This document shows, in pieces, positions 26,820-36,588 of a stretch of DNA of 64,000 nt. The notes beneath the pieces are model-generated. The model saw only the letters and a list, made by a program, of their open reading frames with translations, had not been told where the DNA came from and searched no databases. The DNA comes from an uncultured Clostridium sp. Lineage in GTDB: Bacteria > Bacillota > Clostridia > Clostridiales > Clostridiaceae. Within the stretch, counting starts at the first letter, position 1; every line of letters begins with the position of its first letter. A program made the translations under genes and the position numbers. Location: positions 1 through 64,000 of the forward strand of contig NZ_CALEVF010000296.1 of assembly GCF_937920395.1 (NCBI RefSeq). Reading direction: 5' to 3'.

Positions 26820-28187
26820 ATGGCAATAGATACTACGGAGGCAAATTTATACGGTACGGGGAAAGGTGAGGCATTTGTATGGGGTCAAAATAGGGCACTT
26901 GGGATGCTTCAACAACAATACCAACAGGATCAATTACGTAGGCAGAAAGAAGATGCTGAGATAGCTGATCAGGTAGGTAAGATTAATTATGATGCAGCTC
27001 GTCAAGAGGATTTACCTGAACTGATGAAACGTTATTCAGACATTAAGAATACATTTTCTAAATATAGAGGCACTCAGGATGCAATGGATAGAATTAGACT
27101 TCAGGCTGATATGAATCAAAAGAAAGCTGATTTTAGTCGAGCTGTAAATTTATCCAAACAAGCCGGCCAACAATTAGGTGAACTGGGTAAATTAAGGTTA
27201 AGTAAGCCTGATGAGATATCTGATAATTTTGGCACAAATTATAAAAATTTGGCTGGTCTATCTGTTTTTGATCCACGTTTTAAAGAGTTGGCTGATCAAA
27301 CTTCAAATACTGCTTTGGCTCCTAAGTTAGATGAAATAGGTATTGCTAAGAAGATTGCAGATGCTTCAGTAAATGTTCTGCCTCAAGGTCAGGTCAAGGT
27401 TCAAAATTTACCTGATGGTGGCAAGTCATATTATACGGAGAAAGGTAAAGAACTTAGTTTAGATGCTATCAAACAAAATGCTATAGCAGAAGCTCAGAGT
27501 AATAGACCACTTCAGAGATATTTAGCTAAGACATTTCCGGGTAAAACTATGGCCGAATCCATAGATCAATATTCTCAAGGGATATATGATGGGATGAAAG
27601 GTAAATACAATCAGAGAGAACGTGTTGGGGCTTCTGTTATTAAACCTGATAATTGGAAAGAAAAAGCAAACTATCAAGATGCATTAATCAGAGCTAGAAA
27701 AGAAGATGGTGTTACTGGATCTAATAAAAATCAGAATACATTTTGGCAAGAAGTGACTAACAGGGTTATTGATAATGAGCCGGGATCTGGGGAATTTATT
27801 ACGGATGCAATTAAAGCAAACGTAGCAAAGAATAATCAAAGTTTAAGTGGTAGGATAAAGGTAGAAGACGATAGAAACAAAGGAGTTAGGGTTATAACAA
27901 TACCAGCGATCACTAGACAAAGGGTAAAAGTAATTCCCGGTAAGGAAACGCAGACTTCAGTAGAGAATGTTAAGCCAGAGCAAAAGTTTATTATTGATCC
28001 AAATGATCGTGCTGGATCAGCTAGAAAGATTACAGACATGATAAACATATACACAGCAGAGAAAGAGCCTTACAGGAAGCAATTCACGGAATCAGGTAAA
28101 GGTAAAGTATCAACTGGTAAGGGAGCTGAAGGGCTAAGAGGAACCCCGCCACAATCAACAGGAAAAAGAATTATTAAAGGATTTTAA
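26820..28187 (+). CDS. Internal virion protein candidate
   Basis: 455 residues, Gln/Lys-rich and helical (LQQQYQQDQLRRQKEDAEIADQ, then long helices). Extended, weakly structured C-terminus (GKGKVSTGKGAEGLRGTPP). Lies between the small ejection protein and the giant one, two bases before the latter, the position of the second of three ejection proteins in T7-like arrangements. Confidence 0.55.
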   Translation: MAIDTTEANLYGTGKGEAFVWGQNRALGMLQQQYQQDQLRRQKEDAEIADQVGKINYDAARQEDLPELMKRYSDIKNTFSKYRGTQDAMDRIRLQADMNQKKADFSRAVNLSKQAGQQLGELGKLRLSKPDEISDNFGTNYKNLAGLSVFDPRFKELADQTSNTALAPKLDEIGIAKKIADASVNVLPQGQVKVQNLPDGGKSYYTEKGKELSLDAIKQNAIAEAQSNRPLQRYLAKTFPGKTMAESIDQYSQGIYDGMKGKYNQRERVGASVIKPDNWKEKANYQDALIRARKEDGVTGSNKNQNTFWQEVTNRVIDNEPGSGEFITDAIKANVAKNNQSLSGRIKVEDDRNKGVRVITIPAITRQRVKVIPGKETQTSVENVKPEQKFIIDPNDRAGSARKITDMINIYTAEKEPYRKQFTESGKGKVSTGKGAEGLRGTPPQSTGKRIIKGF

Positions 28188-28189
28188 TT

Positions 28190-31100
28190 ATGCCAGATAA
28201 CGACAAAGTAAAACTACTGTATGATGCAGTTTCTCAGAACTATGATGTAGGTAGTTATGATGACTTTAATAAAAAACTTCAAGATCCAACTAAAAGGAAA
28301 GCTTTTTATGATGGGGTAGGGAAGGAATATAACCTTGGAGATTACTCTACTTTTGAAACAAAGGTTGGAGGAAAAAAAAAATCTAGAAGTGCCAACTGGT
28401 GGATCAGCTTCAAAAAATGGGTATCAGAATTTCCAGTATACCAAACCTAATTCTTTATTAAAGCAAGATACATCTTCATTTGATTTTAGTAAGTCTGAAA
28501 AACCTAAATCAAGTGGAGATGATGGATTTAGACAGGCTTCTATTGCTCCTGTCAAGCAACAACCTCAACAGATAGATATCAACGATCAAGTTGACTATGG
28601 TAATCGTACTGCAAAGAAACAAGCCGAAATAGAGGCCGGTGCAAGCTACAAGAACTTAATTCCACATATGCTTCAAGAAATACCTAAAAGTGTCTACAAA
28701 ACACTAGGGGATGCATTGAAGACAGATATAAACAAACTAACTACAAGTGGCAAGTCAAAAGATGAGATTCCAGATACTAAAAGCAGTTTGGCCAAACAGT
28801 ATTTGACTAAAGTTTTCGGGCTTGATAAGGATGTAAATGCTTCAGATGTTTTAGAAACTATAAATCCAACAACTGCATTTAATCATCTTGTCGAAAAGGT
28901 TACTCAATCTTCCATTCCTAAAGAATCAAAAGAACATGCTATAAAAGAGCTTGGTAAAGCTTCTCAATGGTTGGAGGGTAGAACTCAAATGATGAATGAG
29001 TATCAAAAGAACAATCCTGTACCTGATAATTTAGTAACTTCAACAGCTAAGGGAATAGCCGGTATGTTGCCAGATTTGACATTAGCTGGACTAGGTGGTG
29101 CTGGTAAAGAGGCTACAGTTGGAAAGTATGTTTCTGAATTGACTCAAAAGGCTCCTCAAGTTATCGCTAAGTACGCTCCTAAAGCTGCTGAGTTATTAGA
29201 AAGATCTCTTACTGCTCCATTCACTAAGGTCATGGCAGCTAAGGGTGCTGTAGAGGGTGGTGCTGAGAATAAAGAGAATCCAACATTAGGTTTTGTAGAA
29301 GGAGGATTAAAAGGGGCTGGTGAAGGAGTTTACATGCACATACTTGGGGAAGGAGCTAGTAAAGCTGCTCCTTACATTTCTTCTTTGATTGGTAAATCTG
29401 GTGCAACGAGTGAAATATCTACAGCCATAGCGAATCCTTTATCCAATGCGGGAGTGTTTATGGCCGGGAAGACAGCGCGAACTTTAGCTACTGAAGGAAG
29501 ATTGCCTACACAAGAAGAATTAGCTCATGAAGGAGCTATGGGGCTTGGATTCAGCTTACTTCATGCGGGGAGCTTATATCGAAACCATGCAGAGGCTAAT
29601 AAGTTCTATGACTCAATTTTGAAGACTGATCCTAAAGTATCATTAGGCCGGGTTCTGAATGATAACATAGAAAATGTAAAAGAGAATTACAATCCTGATA
29701 TTGATGTTAAAAAATTAGAAGAAGCAAGAGATGAGATTAAAGATGCTATCATCAAGAATCCTGACATGGAGAATAAAAAGGAGTTGGGGTTTGAAGCAAT
29801 TAAAATTCAGAATCAGTTAGATGCTAAGAATGCTATTGATGGTATTGTATCTAGTAAAGATGGTATTGTCGATATGATCAATAAGCTTCCTGAACTAAGT
29901 GATGCTCAAAAGTCAGAGTATATCAAAAAGGTCGATGAGATACATCGAGAATTTGATCCGGTAGAGAAAACAAAAACTGAATTAGCAGATTATATTACAC
30001 AGTCTGATGATATAGTCAAACAACATACTGATTATGCTAAACAAGCAACAGATCCAATTGCAAAGGTAGAATCAGAGATTTTAGCTAAAAAAACTCAAGA
30101 AGTAAGCGATAAGGCTAAAAAAGAACTCTCAAGGATCATTGAAGGGCAAATGATTCCAGAGGAAGTTAAACCAGAAAAACAAACAGAAAATGAAAAAACA
30201 ACCAAAATTGGGGAGCGGGGAACGCTTCAAGGCAGTGGAAGCATCGGCGAAGAAATCAGGGGCGAAGAACCCAGAAGCAGTAGCAGCAGCGGGAATGAAG
30301 AAGTACGGAAAGGCGAAAATGGAGAAAATGGCGCAAGCGGGGAAAAAGCGAGTAGCCAAAGCGAAGAAGTAACTCCTAAACAAACAATACAAGAAGGTAT
30401 TGGAGAAAAAGGGTTGCACACATACAACGGAGAGAAAGGAGAGTTAAAACTCGATGGTCAAACCGTTGTATTTGAAACAAAAAACAAAATATATGAATTA
30501 GGGAATAAAGATGAAATTTCAAACAAGGATATATCAGAATTAGGAGTTGAAAGAGACATCCCTTTTAAAATTAAAGTAAATACCGATAATAGTATTGAAA
30601 TTGATGGTAAAAAATACTTTAATCCTAAGGCTGAAAAATCCATAAATTATGATGAAAATGGGGATGTAAAAAGTATTTCAGTTGAAGCTGAAAGTGGTCA
30701 AAAAAGGACTATTAGAGGTAATAAAGCCGAAGAAATAGCATATCAATATAAATTAAAACAATTAGAAGAAAATGGGACAGAAGAACAAATTGACAGAGCC
30801 ATTAAACAAACAGAAAAAGTTATCCGAACTGAAGGAGAAGTTAAACCAACTGAATCCAAAGAAAAGATTAGAAATATTGAAAAATCTAAAATAGAATCAA
30901 ATGAAAAAAATGACAATGAAGGAATGGGAGAAAAGCCCCATGGACAAGAAACAGGACAAAAAGGACAAGTTGAAGGAGGGATCGAAAAAGGAACAGGCAA
31001 TCGACAAGAAGGATCTGGCAAAGTACAACAAGAAGGTAGCACCAAAGAAAAAGTAAAGGAGGAAGAAAATGCCATACAAAAGCAAATCACAGGAGAAGTT

Positions 31101-34100
31101 CTTCAACGTGAATCGGAAGAAGCTGGAAAGTCAGGGAGTGAACGTGAACGAGTGGAATCAGGAGAGCAAGGGAAAGAAACTGCCAAACAAAATAAAACCG
31201 AAGAAAAAGAATTAGCTGAGGATAGTTTAGAGAAGTTGTCTTCATATATCCCTAACGGTGGAGAGATTAAAAAGTACTTGAGTGGTGATACTATTGAGAA
31301 GTATGAAGGGTCAGCTCCTACAAATGAACAAGAGTATGTGAAACAGGAGTTGATGCCAGCATTACAACATGGTGTTAAGATAATCAATGCTGCCAAGGAA
31401 AAATATGGGGATGACTTTGTTGGGAAAACATTAGACTTTATCGAATCGAATAAAGGTGATATTGAAAGTAAAGCCTTAATGTATGTGAGTTTGGAGAATG
31501 AACTAGCAAAGCAAAAAATAGAAGATCCAAGCAGAGATTTAGAGATTTCTAAGTTACAGGACTTGGTGCGTTCAAAGTCTCAGGCTTATTTACGCAAGAA
31601 TGCTATTGAGATTAATATGGGAAGGCTTCGTAAAATTGCTGAGGCTGGTTATGATGTTAATAAGGTTACATCTAACTTCTTCTCTTCAGAGCAATCAAGG
31701 AGTAAAAAAACAATTGAAAAATCTATTCAAGCAGATGGAGAGACAATCAATAAAGAAGCTGATTTTTTTAACAAACAATCTGGTGAATTTATCTCTGATG
31801 ATTTGGAATCGGTTATTTCAAAAGGTGTAGATAAGCAGGTTAATGAAATTTATAAAAAATTACCTACGGCTAGAAGAGAAAGAGCAGATAAGGCTATAGC
31901 AGCTTTAGACAGGATTCAAAAGAAACTTAGAAGTCGTACTTATGATGCGAGTATAGGTGTTCCGGTAGCTATCATTGATGCTGGTATAACGACCATTAAG
32001 GCTGCTATTAAAGCCGGAGTAAACATTGCTGATGCAATTGAGCTAGGGATTGCCAAGATCAAAGAAAAGCATGGTAAATGGGCTAAGGAAGAGCAGTTCA
32101 GGAAAGATATGCTAGATGGATTCAAGGAGGAACAAATTGATACCAAAGAAGGATCTAAAGTTAAGATGAGAACTCCTGCTGAAAAATTAGCTGATGCTAA
32201 AGAAAGGATAAAATCTCGTATTGATGATATTAGGCAACAGATAATAGATAAAAAGAGGGAGACTGAATCTTTAGGTAAGAAAGTACGCCCAGATGTTGAA
32301 TTGACTCGTTTACAAGCCGAAGAGAAAGCTATCTCAGAATTGAGAGACAAATACCTCCCTAAAGACACAAATCTATTTACGGATGAGAAGAAGCAGGAAA
32401 CAGTTGCTAAGAAATTAATGGCTGATATTGAGTCAATCAATGACCAAATAAATAAGGGGGAAAAGAATGACCGGGAGCAAAAGAAAGATCCATATGAGAA
32501 TGAGAAGATCAATAAATTAAGAGCTGAGAAGAAAGCTAGATTAGACTTATTGGAGCAAATAGATCCTACTCCTAAAGATTTTATTGAAAGTGCTTTAATC
32601 GATAAAGGTTTTGGTAGAGAGATCAAAATTAATGGTGAAGTAAGAGAGGTATTGGATTGGCGCAAATTAGCTGGGGAAGAAGGTAGTGTGGATAGGATTC
32701 AACGAAATGTAGAAGAGTCTTTAAAAAGTAAAGGATTTAGTGAAGGGGAGATATTAAGGATGCAAAATTCATTCGTGGAAGAATACAATAATCTTCGTGC
32801 CTCTGTTATTGAAAAATCATTGAAAGAAGTTGAATCTAGGAATACACCTAAAGAGGCCATTGATCTAAAGACAAGTGCTAAAAGGTTAGCTGAACTATAT
32901 AATTATGGATTGTTTGAGAAAGAAAGTGACACTTACGACTATTTGATGAATAAATCTTTGGGAATGAGTGTAACTGGTCAGAAAACATTCTTTGAAGCTA
33001 AAGAGTTGGCTAAGGCACTCTCAGATTTATATAATCAAAAGCCACAAGGAGAAACTTTGAGTGAAATGGCTATCCAGCCGGCTGTGAATAATATCAATCA
33101 TAAGATCACTCAATTGTTGAATAGGATTGCTTGGACTGAATCTAATTGGAAGTTTAAAGCTGCTACTGTGGCTAAAGAGTACATGGGGCTATCTCAACGT
33201 GCTTTATTAGCTTCGATGAAACAATTGGAAGAGAACGTTTTTAGTGGATATGTGGAACGCGCTTTTAATAAGCTTACTTATATGAAGGAAGGTTCGGATA
33301 CGAAGGCCTTACAACAACAAAGAGCAGAAGCAGCTAGGAATATCATCAAAGATGTTACTTTAAATGCTGGTATGGATTATGGTAATGTGAATAGTCCTTT
33401 CTTGAGTAGAAGTATGACTGAAGATTTGATTAATGGAAAGTCTAAGAGTAAGGCTTATCATGCTGCATTTACTTATATGATGGGGCGTGTATATTTAGAG
33501 GGGGCAGATAGTATGCATAAAACTGTTCTTACTGAGAAGTTATTCGTAAGACAACTTATTAAGGTGCTAACAGATCCAAACAATCCTAGCCATTTTAAGG
33601 ACAAGCAAGAGGCTATTAACTATGTGTCTGATAAACTAACAGGTCAGAGTTTTGAAGATGCTCTTACGTCAGCTAAAGAGGTCATTTCAAATGTTAATAA
33701 GAAAGCAGGGAAGACTGTATTGCCTGATAATAAAGAATCCGTTTATAGGTTAGCTCAAGGAATAGTTAAAGATGCTTTAGTGAAAGGCGAACGACTGACA
33801 ACTAAAGAGGTTGAAGCTTCTTTTAATTCAGCCTATAAGGTTGCTGGATATGGCATGGGGCACGAAGCGAATAACCCTATATCAAGAGGCGTAGGAATGC
33901 TTAATTCACATGTAGAAGGAATGCTTAAGGAAGCCATTAAAGAGAAGAAATGGGATAGTGCTGCAAGGTTAACATTTGAGTCTATTATTACGAAGAATAT
34001 TTTGAATCCATTTGTTGGAGGTGGAACGAATTGGGTTACGCTTACTCTTCAAAAAGCGGGAGTAGATTGGTATAGTGTATTTGCAGACAGGAACAATAAG

Positions 34101-34775
34101 CGCGACAATCCTATTGATGTGACTTCTGCCGAAGGGATTAAAAATTTAGAGAAGGCATTGACTTATGATGCTAAAGCTAAGAGCACACAAGGCCGTGTAT
34201 TTATTGGGGCAGCAGCTGGGCTACTTACTTATGCTGCGTTGAAAGCATCTGGTCAAGAAGATAATATAAATAGCTGGTTAAAGAAAAACGAATGGGCTAA
34301 GAAATATTTTAATGTGATAAGTCCTCAAGCTCTTGTATTTTTGTTGTCAATGAAAGATAAGGAAATGGGTAAGTATTTCACCGGGTTACTGAATATCAAA
34401 ACAGATAACTTTAGTGAAGGGAAGAAACTTACAGAAGGATCTTCATCATTGATAGAAGGATTGTCTGAGAATGATCAAGCTAAGAAAAATAAAGGTCTTG
34501 GAAAATTAGGGGATGTAATAGGGGGCAAGATGTCTTTACCTATATTGCCATATAAATTTACTAGAGATGTACAGAATATATATCGAGGTATTACAGGTCA
34601 AACACAAATTAAATCTGATTATAAAACTAGTGGATTCGCTAATGGGTTTTATAAGAATGGATTTGTAGATTTCTTAGGGTTACGTCCGGGAGCTTCGGTA
34701 GTCGCTCCGCCAACACAAAAAGAGATAGACAAGGCTATAGCAGATGCAATGAAAGAATTAAATAAAAAAAGATAA
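28190..34775 (+). CDS. Giant ejection-type protein, interrupted by an A10 run
   Basis: About 2194 residues if one A is removed from the ten A at 28372-28381. Upstream of the run, 28190 onward encodes two 22-residue repeats (YDAVSQNYDVGSYDDFNKKLQ and YDGVGKEYNLGDYSTFETKV), a usual N-terminus of very large Bacteroidota phage proteins. The long downstream frame starts with no ATG. Later parts: hydrophobic Gly/Ala helices (KGIAGMLPDLTLAGLGGAGK), a Gly/Glu/Ser linker with three nested ORFs (30190-31215), coiled coils, and a C-terminal region with a hydrophobic helix (VFIGAAAGLLTYAAL). Likely the largest internal virion protein, comparable in position to T7 gp16. Enzymatic domains were not recognised. 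Confidence 0.65.
30190..30372 (+). CDS. Nested small basic protein 1
   Basis: 60 residues in another frame inside the giant gene. Reads KQPKLGSGERFKAVEASAKK, then NPEAVAAAGMKKYGKAKMEK; small phage proteins of the form KLG-GERF..K..NP.ALAA..G.KKYGK.K are widespread. The giant frame here is low-complexity Ser/Gly/Glu. No ribosome binding site is seen, which is normal for this genome. Possibly a DNA-bound virion component given its basic charge. Confidence 0.6.
   Translation: MKKQPKLGSGERFKAVEASAKKSGAKNPEAVAAAGMKKYGKAKMEKMAQAGKKRVAKAKK
30901..31056 (+). CDS. Nested small basic protein 2
   Basis: 51 residues in the same alternative frame as its nested neighbours. Begins MKKMTMKEWEKSPMDKKQDK and ends NKKVAPKKK; Lys/Asp-rich, with the MKEWEKS-DKKQDKK pattern seen in many tiny phage proteins. 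The overlying giant frame is again low-complexity (Gly/Glu/Gln). Ends 12 bases before nested protein 3. Confidence 0.6.
   Translation: MKKMTMKEWEKSPMDKKQDKKDKLKEGSKKEQAIDKKDLAKYNKKVAPKKK
31069..31215 (+). CDS. Nested small protein 3 (MPYKSKSQ-type)
   Basis: 48 residues, same alternative frame. MPYKSKSQEKFFNVNRKKLE then VNVNEWNQESKGKKLP follows a familiar small phage family (MP-KS-AQ-KF ... W ... S-KGK-LP). An AAGGAGG site lies 6-12 bases before its ATG, one of the best ribosome binding sites in the window. This site argues strongly that the nested frame is translated. Confidence 0.65.
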   Translation: MPYKSKSQEKFFNVNRKKLESQGVNVNEWNQESKGKKLPNKIKPKKKN

Positions 34776-34795
34776 ACCCTTTAAAAGAAATCAAA

Positions 34796-35473
34796 ATGGC
34801 ACTAATTAAAGTAAATTCATGGAGCGTATTATCTGCTCAAGGAGGTTTTCATTCATCTCCAAAAGATATATCGATTAATACCAATGAGATTATTGGGATA
34901 GAGACTCGGACGACTCCGTATCAGACTACTGGTGTCACTAATATTCTGTACAATTATCAGGACAACAATATGTCATCAACTATACTGGTAATTGTAACGG
35001 ATAGTTTAGCGAGTCTTACAACTGCCGTAGGCACATCATTAATGGCTGTTACATCTTGGGATGATATTATTAATCAAAATGTTTTTGCAACAGCTACCTC
35101 AATTTTGTTGAATCCTAAATTTGTTAATGCAGTTAGAACGTTGACAAATCCTTTCAACACAACTGGGATAACTGACATTGTTTATAGCCTTAAAAATAAT
35201 AATGACACCAAAAGGTACAGTTTAAGGGTTACTGAAACACTTGATGCAGTCGTTACTGCTGGTGCAGGAAGTGGTGGGGCTACAGTAACTTGGACTACTC
35301 TAACCGGTAAGCCAGCTACTTTCCCACCCCCAAATGCGACAACTTCAGTAAGAGGTGGTATTTTGCAAACTCCTGCACAAGTCAATTCAGTAGCTACGGA
35401 TGTTGCTGGGTTAGTCACGGATTTCAATGCTCTTTTAACGAAACTAAGAACATCCGGGGTCATTACTCCTTAA
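34796..35473 (+). CDS. Tail/appendage structural protein
   Basis: 225 residues, Thr/Asn/Val-rich with beta character and internal duplication: two segments with NPF or NTTGVTNILYNYQ / FNTTGITDIVYSLK. A short Gly-rich hinge (GAGSGG) leads to a C-terminal tail (TTSVRGGILQTPAQVNSVATD) like fibre shafts. Followed by a terminator. Confidence 0.5.
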   Translation: MALIKVNSWSVLSAQGGFHSSPKDISINTNEIIGIETRTTPYQTTGVTNILYNYQDNNMSSTILVIVTDSLASLTTAVGTSLMAVTSWDDIINQNVFATATSILLNPKFVNAVRTLTNPFNTTGITDIVYSLKNNNDTKRYSLRVTETLDAVVTAGAGSGGATVTWTTLTGKPATFPPPNATTSVRGGILQTPAQVNSVATDVAGLVTDFNALLTKLRTSGVITP

Positions 35474-35483
35474 TCATTAGAAA

Positions 35484-35510
35484 GGCAGTCTTAACAGATT
35501 GCCTTTTTTT
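35484..35510 (+). terminator. Rho-independent terminator
   Basis: GGCAGTC (35484-35490) pairs with GATTGCC (35497-35503) with one G-T pair, loop TTAACA, then seven T. Confidence 0.8.
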
Positions 35511-35522
35511 ATTTGCAATACT

Positions 35523-35530
35523 TATCTTTG
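35523..35530 (+). promoter_or_regulatory. Promoter candidate for spike genes
   Basis: TATCTTTG fits TAnnTTTG, 15 bases before the ATG at 35546. A TTG at 35499-35501 lies 21 bases upstream, slightly longer than the usual 19, inside the terminator arm. Confidence 0.45.
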
Positions 35531-35545
35531 ATTAAAAAAAAAGAT

Positions 35546-35794
35546 ATGTCACTATTCCCAAAGTATAATTTTAACGATCCGAATTTAGACTATTCGGCAG
35601 TTGAGACAACTGTAAAACAAATGTATGCCTCTATAAGATTTAATGGTGGTAGATGCTGTATCACAACTATTATTAGAGATGCATTAAGTGATGCAGATAC
35701 ATTTTTACAATGTATTGTTATAGATACATTTGATATCGTCAGGTATCAGGCAAGTGTTCAAAGTGCTTACGAAATTTTATATATTCTTACATAA
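35546..35794 (+). CDS. Hypothetical protein
   Basis: 82 residues from the ATG at 35546; an in-frame TTG at 35513 would precede the promoter box. Begins SLFPKYNFNDPNLDYSAVET. Small, with adjacent cysteines (GGRCCITTII). First gene of the spike unit; one-base overlap with the next. No family recognised. Confidence 0.5.
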   Translation: MSLFPKYNFNDPNLDYSAVETTVKQMYASIRFNGGRCCITTIIRDALSDADTFLQCIVIDTFDIVRYQASVQSAYEILYILT

Positions 35795-36585
35795 TGGCTT
35801 TTCCTCAGAATGTCTTGGACGACATGGTACGCGGAAAGCTGTACTTATCGAGCCTAAATGTTGATTTTATTTCAGAGTTGAGAAATGGATGTCAAATTAC
35901 TGGGAGTACGGATATAATAGATCTAAAGCAAATATTAAGAGCATTAGACTTTAAAGTACAATTAAATGAATATGATAATGTGGCAATTGGACTTCATAAA
36001 TGTTTAGTTGTAATTATAGGTAATTATGTGCCACAAATAGCACCAAAGGTAAATGCCGGAGTAGATAAGATAATTCAATTCCCAGCATCAACTACTTTTA
36101 CTGCGGTTATTACTCCGGGAAGTGCATCTATTGTCTCTATTTTATGGACTCAGGTATTGGGAGGAAATACGGCTACATTGACTAACTCAAATACAGCCAC
36201 TATAACGGTGTCAAATACAATTGTTAGTGATTATATGTTCAGAGTTGAAGTAACTGATTCTAACGGCTTAAAAGGCTTTGATACGGTTATACTATCGGTT
36301 GTAGCTTTGATTGGTTCTTCTGATGTGAGAACTTCAGCATTGTATAATACGGTTACTAATAGAGTGACAATAAATTCTGTTATTATACCTGAGTTAATTG
36401 GATGTGACCTCACCTATTTTGAAGCTCATAGAGGTGTTGGAACAGGATTAAAAGGATTACTGTCATCACCAACTGAAAATTCTGTACAGGTGAATACCAC
36501 AACAGGTCAAGTAACATTCTTCCAAGACTTCACAAGCTTCCAAGAGGACTTATGGTTTGATTATAAAATGAATATTAATATATAA
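35794..36585 (+). CDS. Tail protein with PKD-like domain
   Basis: 263 residues. A central PKD/REJ-type Ig fold at about 75-170: VNAGVDKIIQFPASTTFTAV, SIVSILWTQVLGGNTATLTN, YMFRVEVTDSNGLKGFDTV. These domains usually mediate surface or glycan contacts. The N-terminal 70 residues and C-terminal beta region are unassigned. Directly before the spike gene, so likely an adaptor or secondary fibre. Confidence 0.6.
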   Translation: MAFPQNVLDDMVRGKLYLSSLNVDFISELRNGCQITGSTDIIDLKQILRALDFKVQLNEYDNVAIGLHKCLVVIIGNYVPQIAPKVNAGVDKIIQFPASTTFTAVITPGSASIVSILWTQVLGGNTATLTNSNTATITVSNTIVSDYMFRVEVTDSNGLKGFDTVILSVVALIGSSDVRTSALYNTVTNRVTINSVIIPELIGCDLTYFEAHRGVGTGLKGLLSSPTENSVQVNTTTGQVTFFQDFTSFQEDLWFDYKMNINI

Positions 36586-36588
36586 TAT

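Noticed and set aside
30743..31396. Minus-strand frames opposite the nested-gene region
   Set aside because: Cys/Ser/Phe-rich antisense artefacts of Lys/Glu/Gly-rich sequence; no start context.
31940..32665. 241-codon minus-strand frame inside the giant gene
   Set aside because: Ser/Leu/Phe-rich composition of an antisense of Lys/Glu/Asp-rich coiled coil; no motif.
28335..34775. Giant protein starting at the TTG at 28335
   Set aside because: That start lies within the upstream repeat-coding frame and ignores the A10 junction; the N-terminus encoded from 28190 matches the family.
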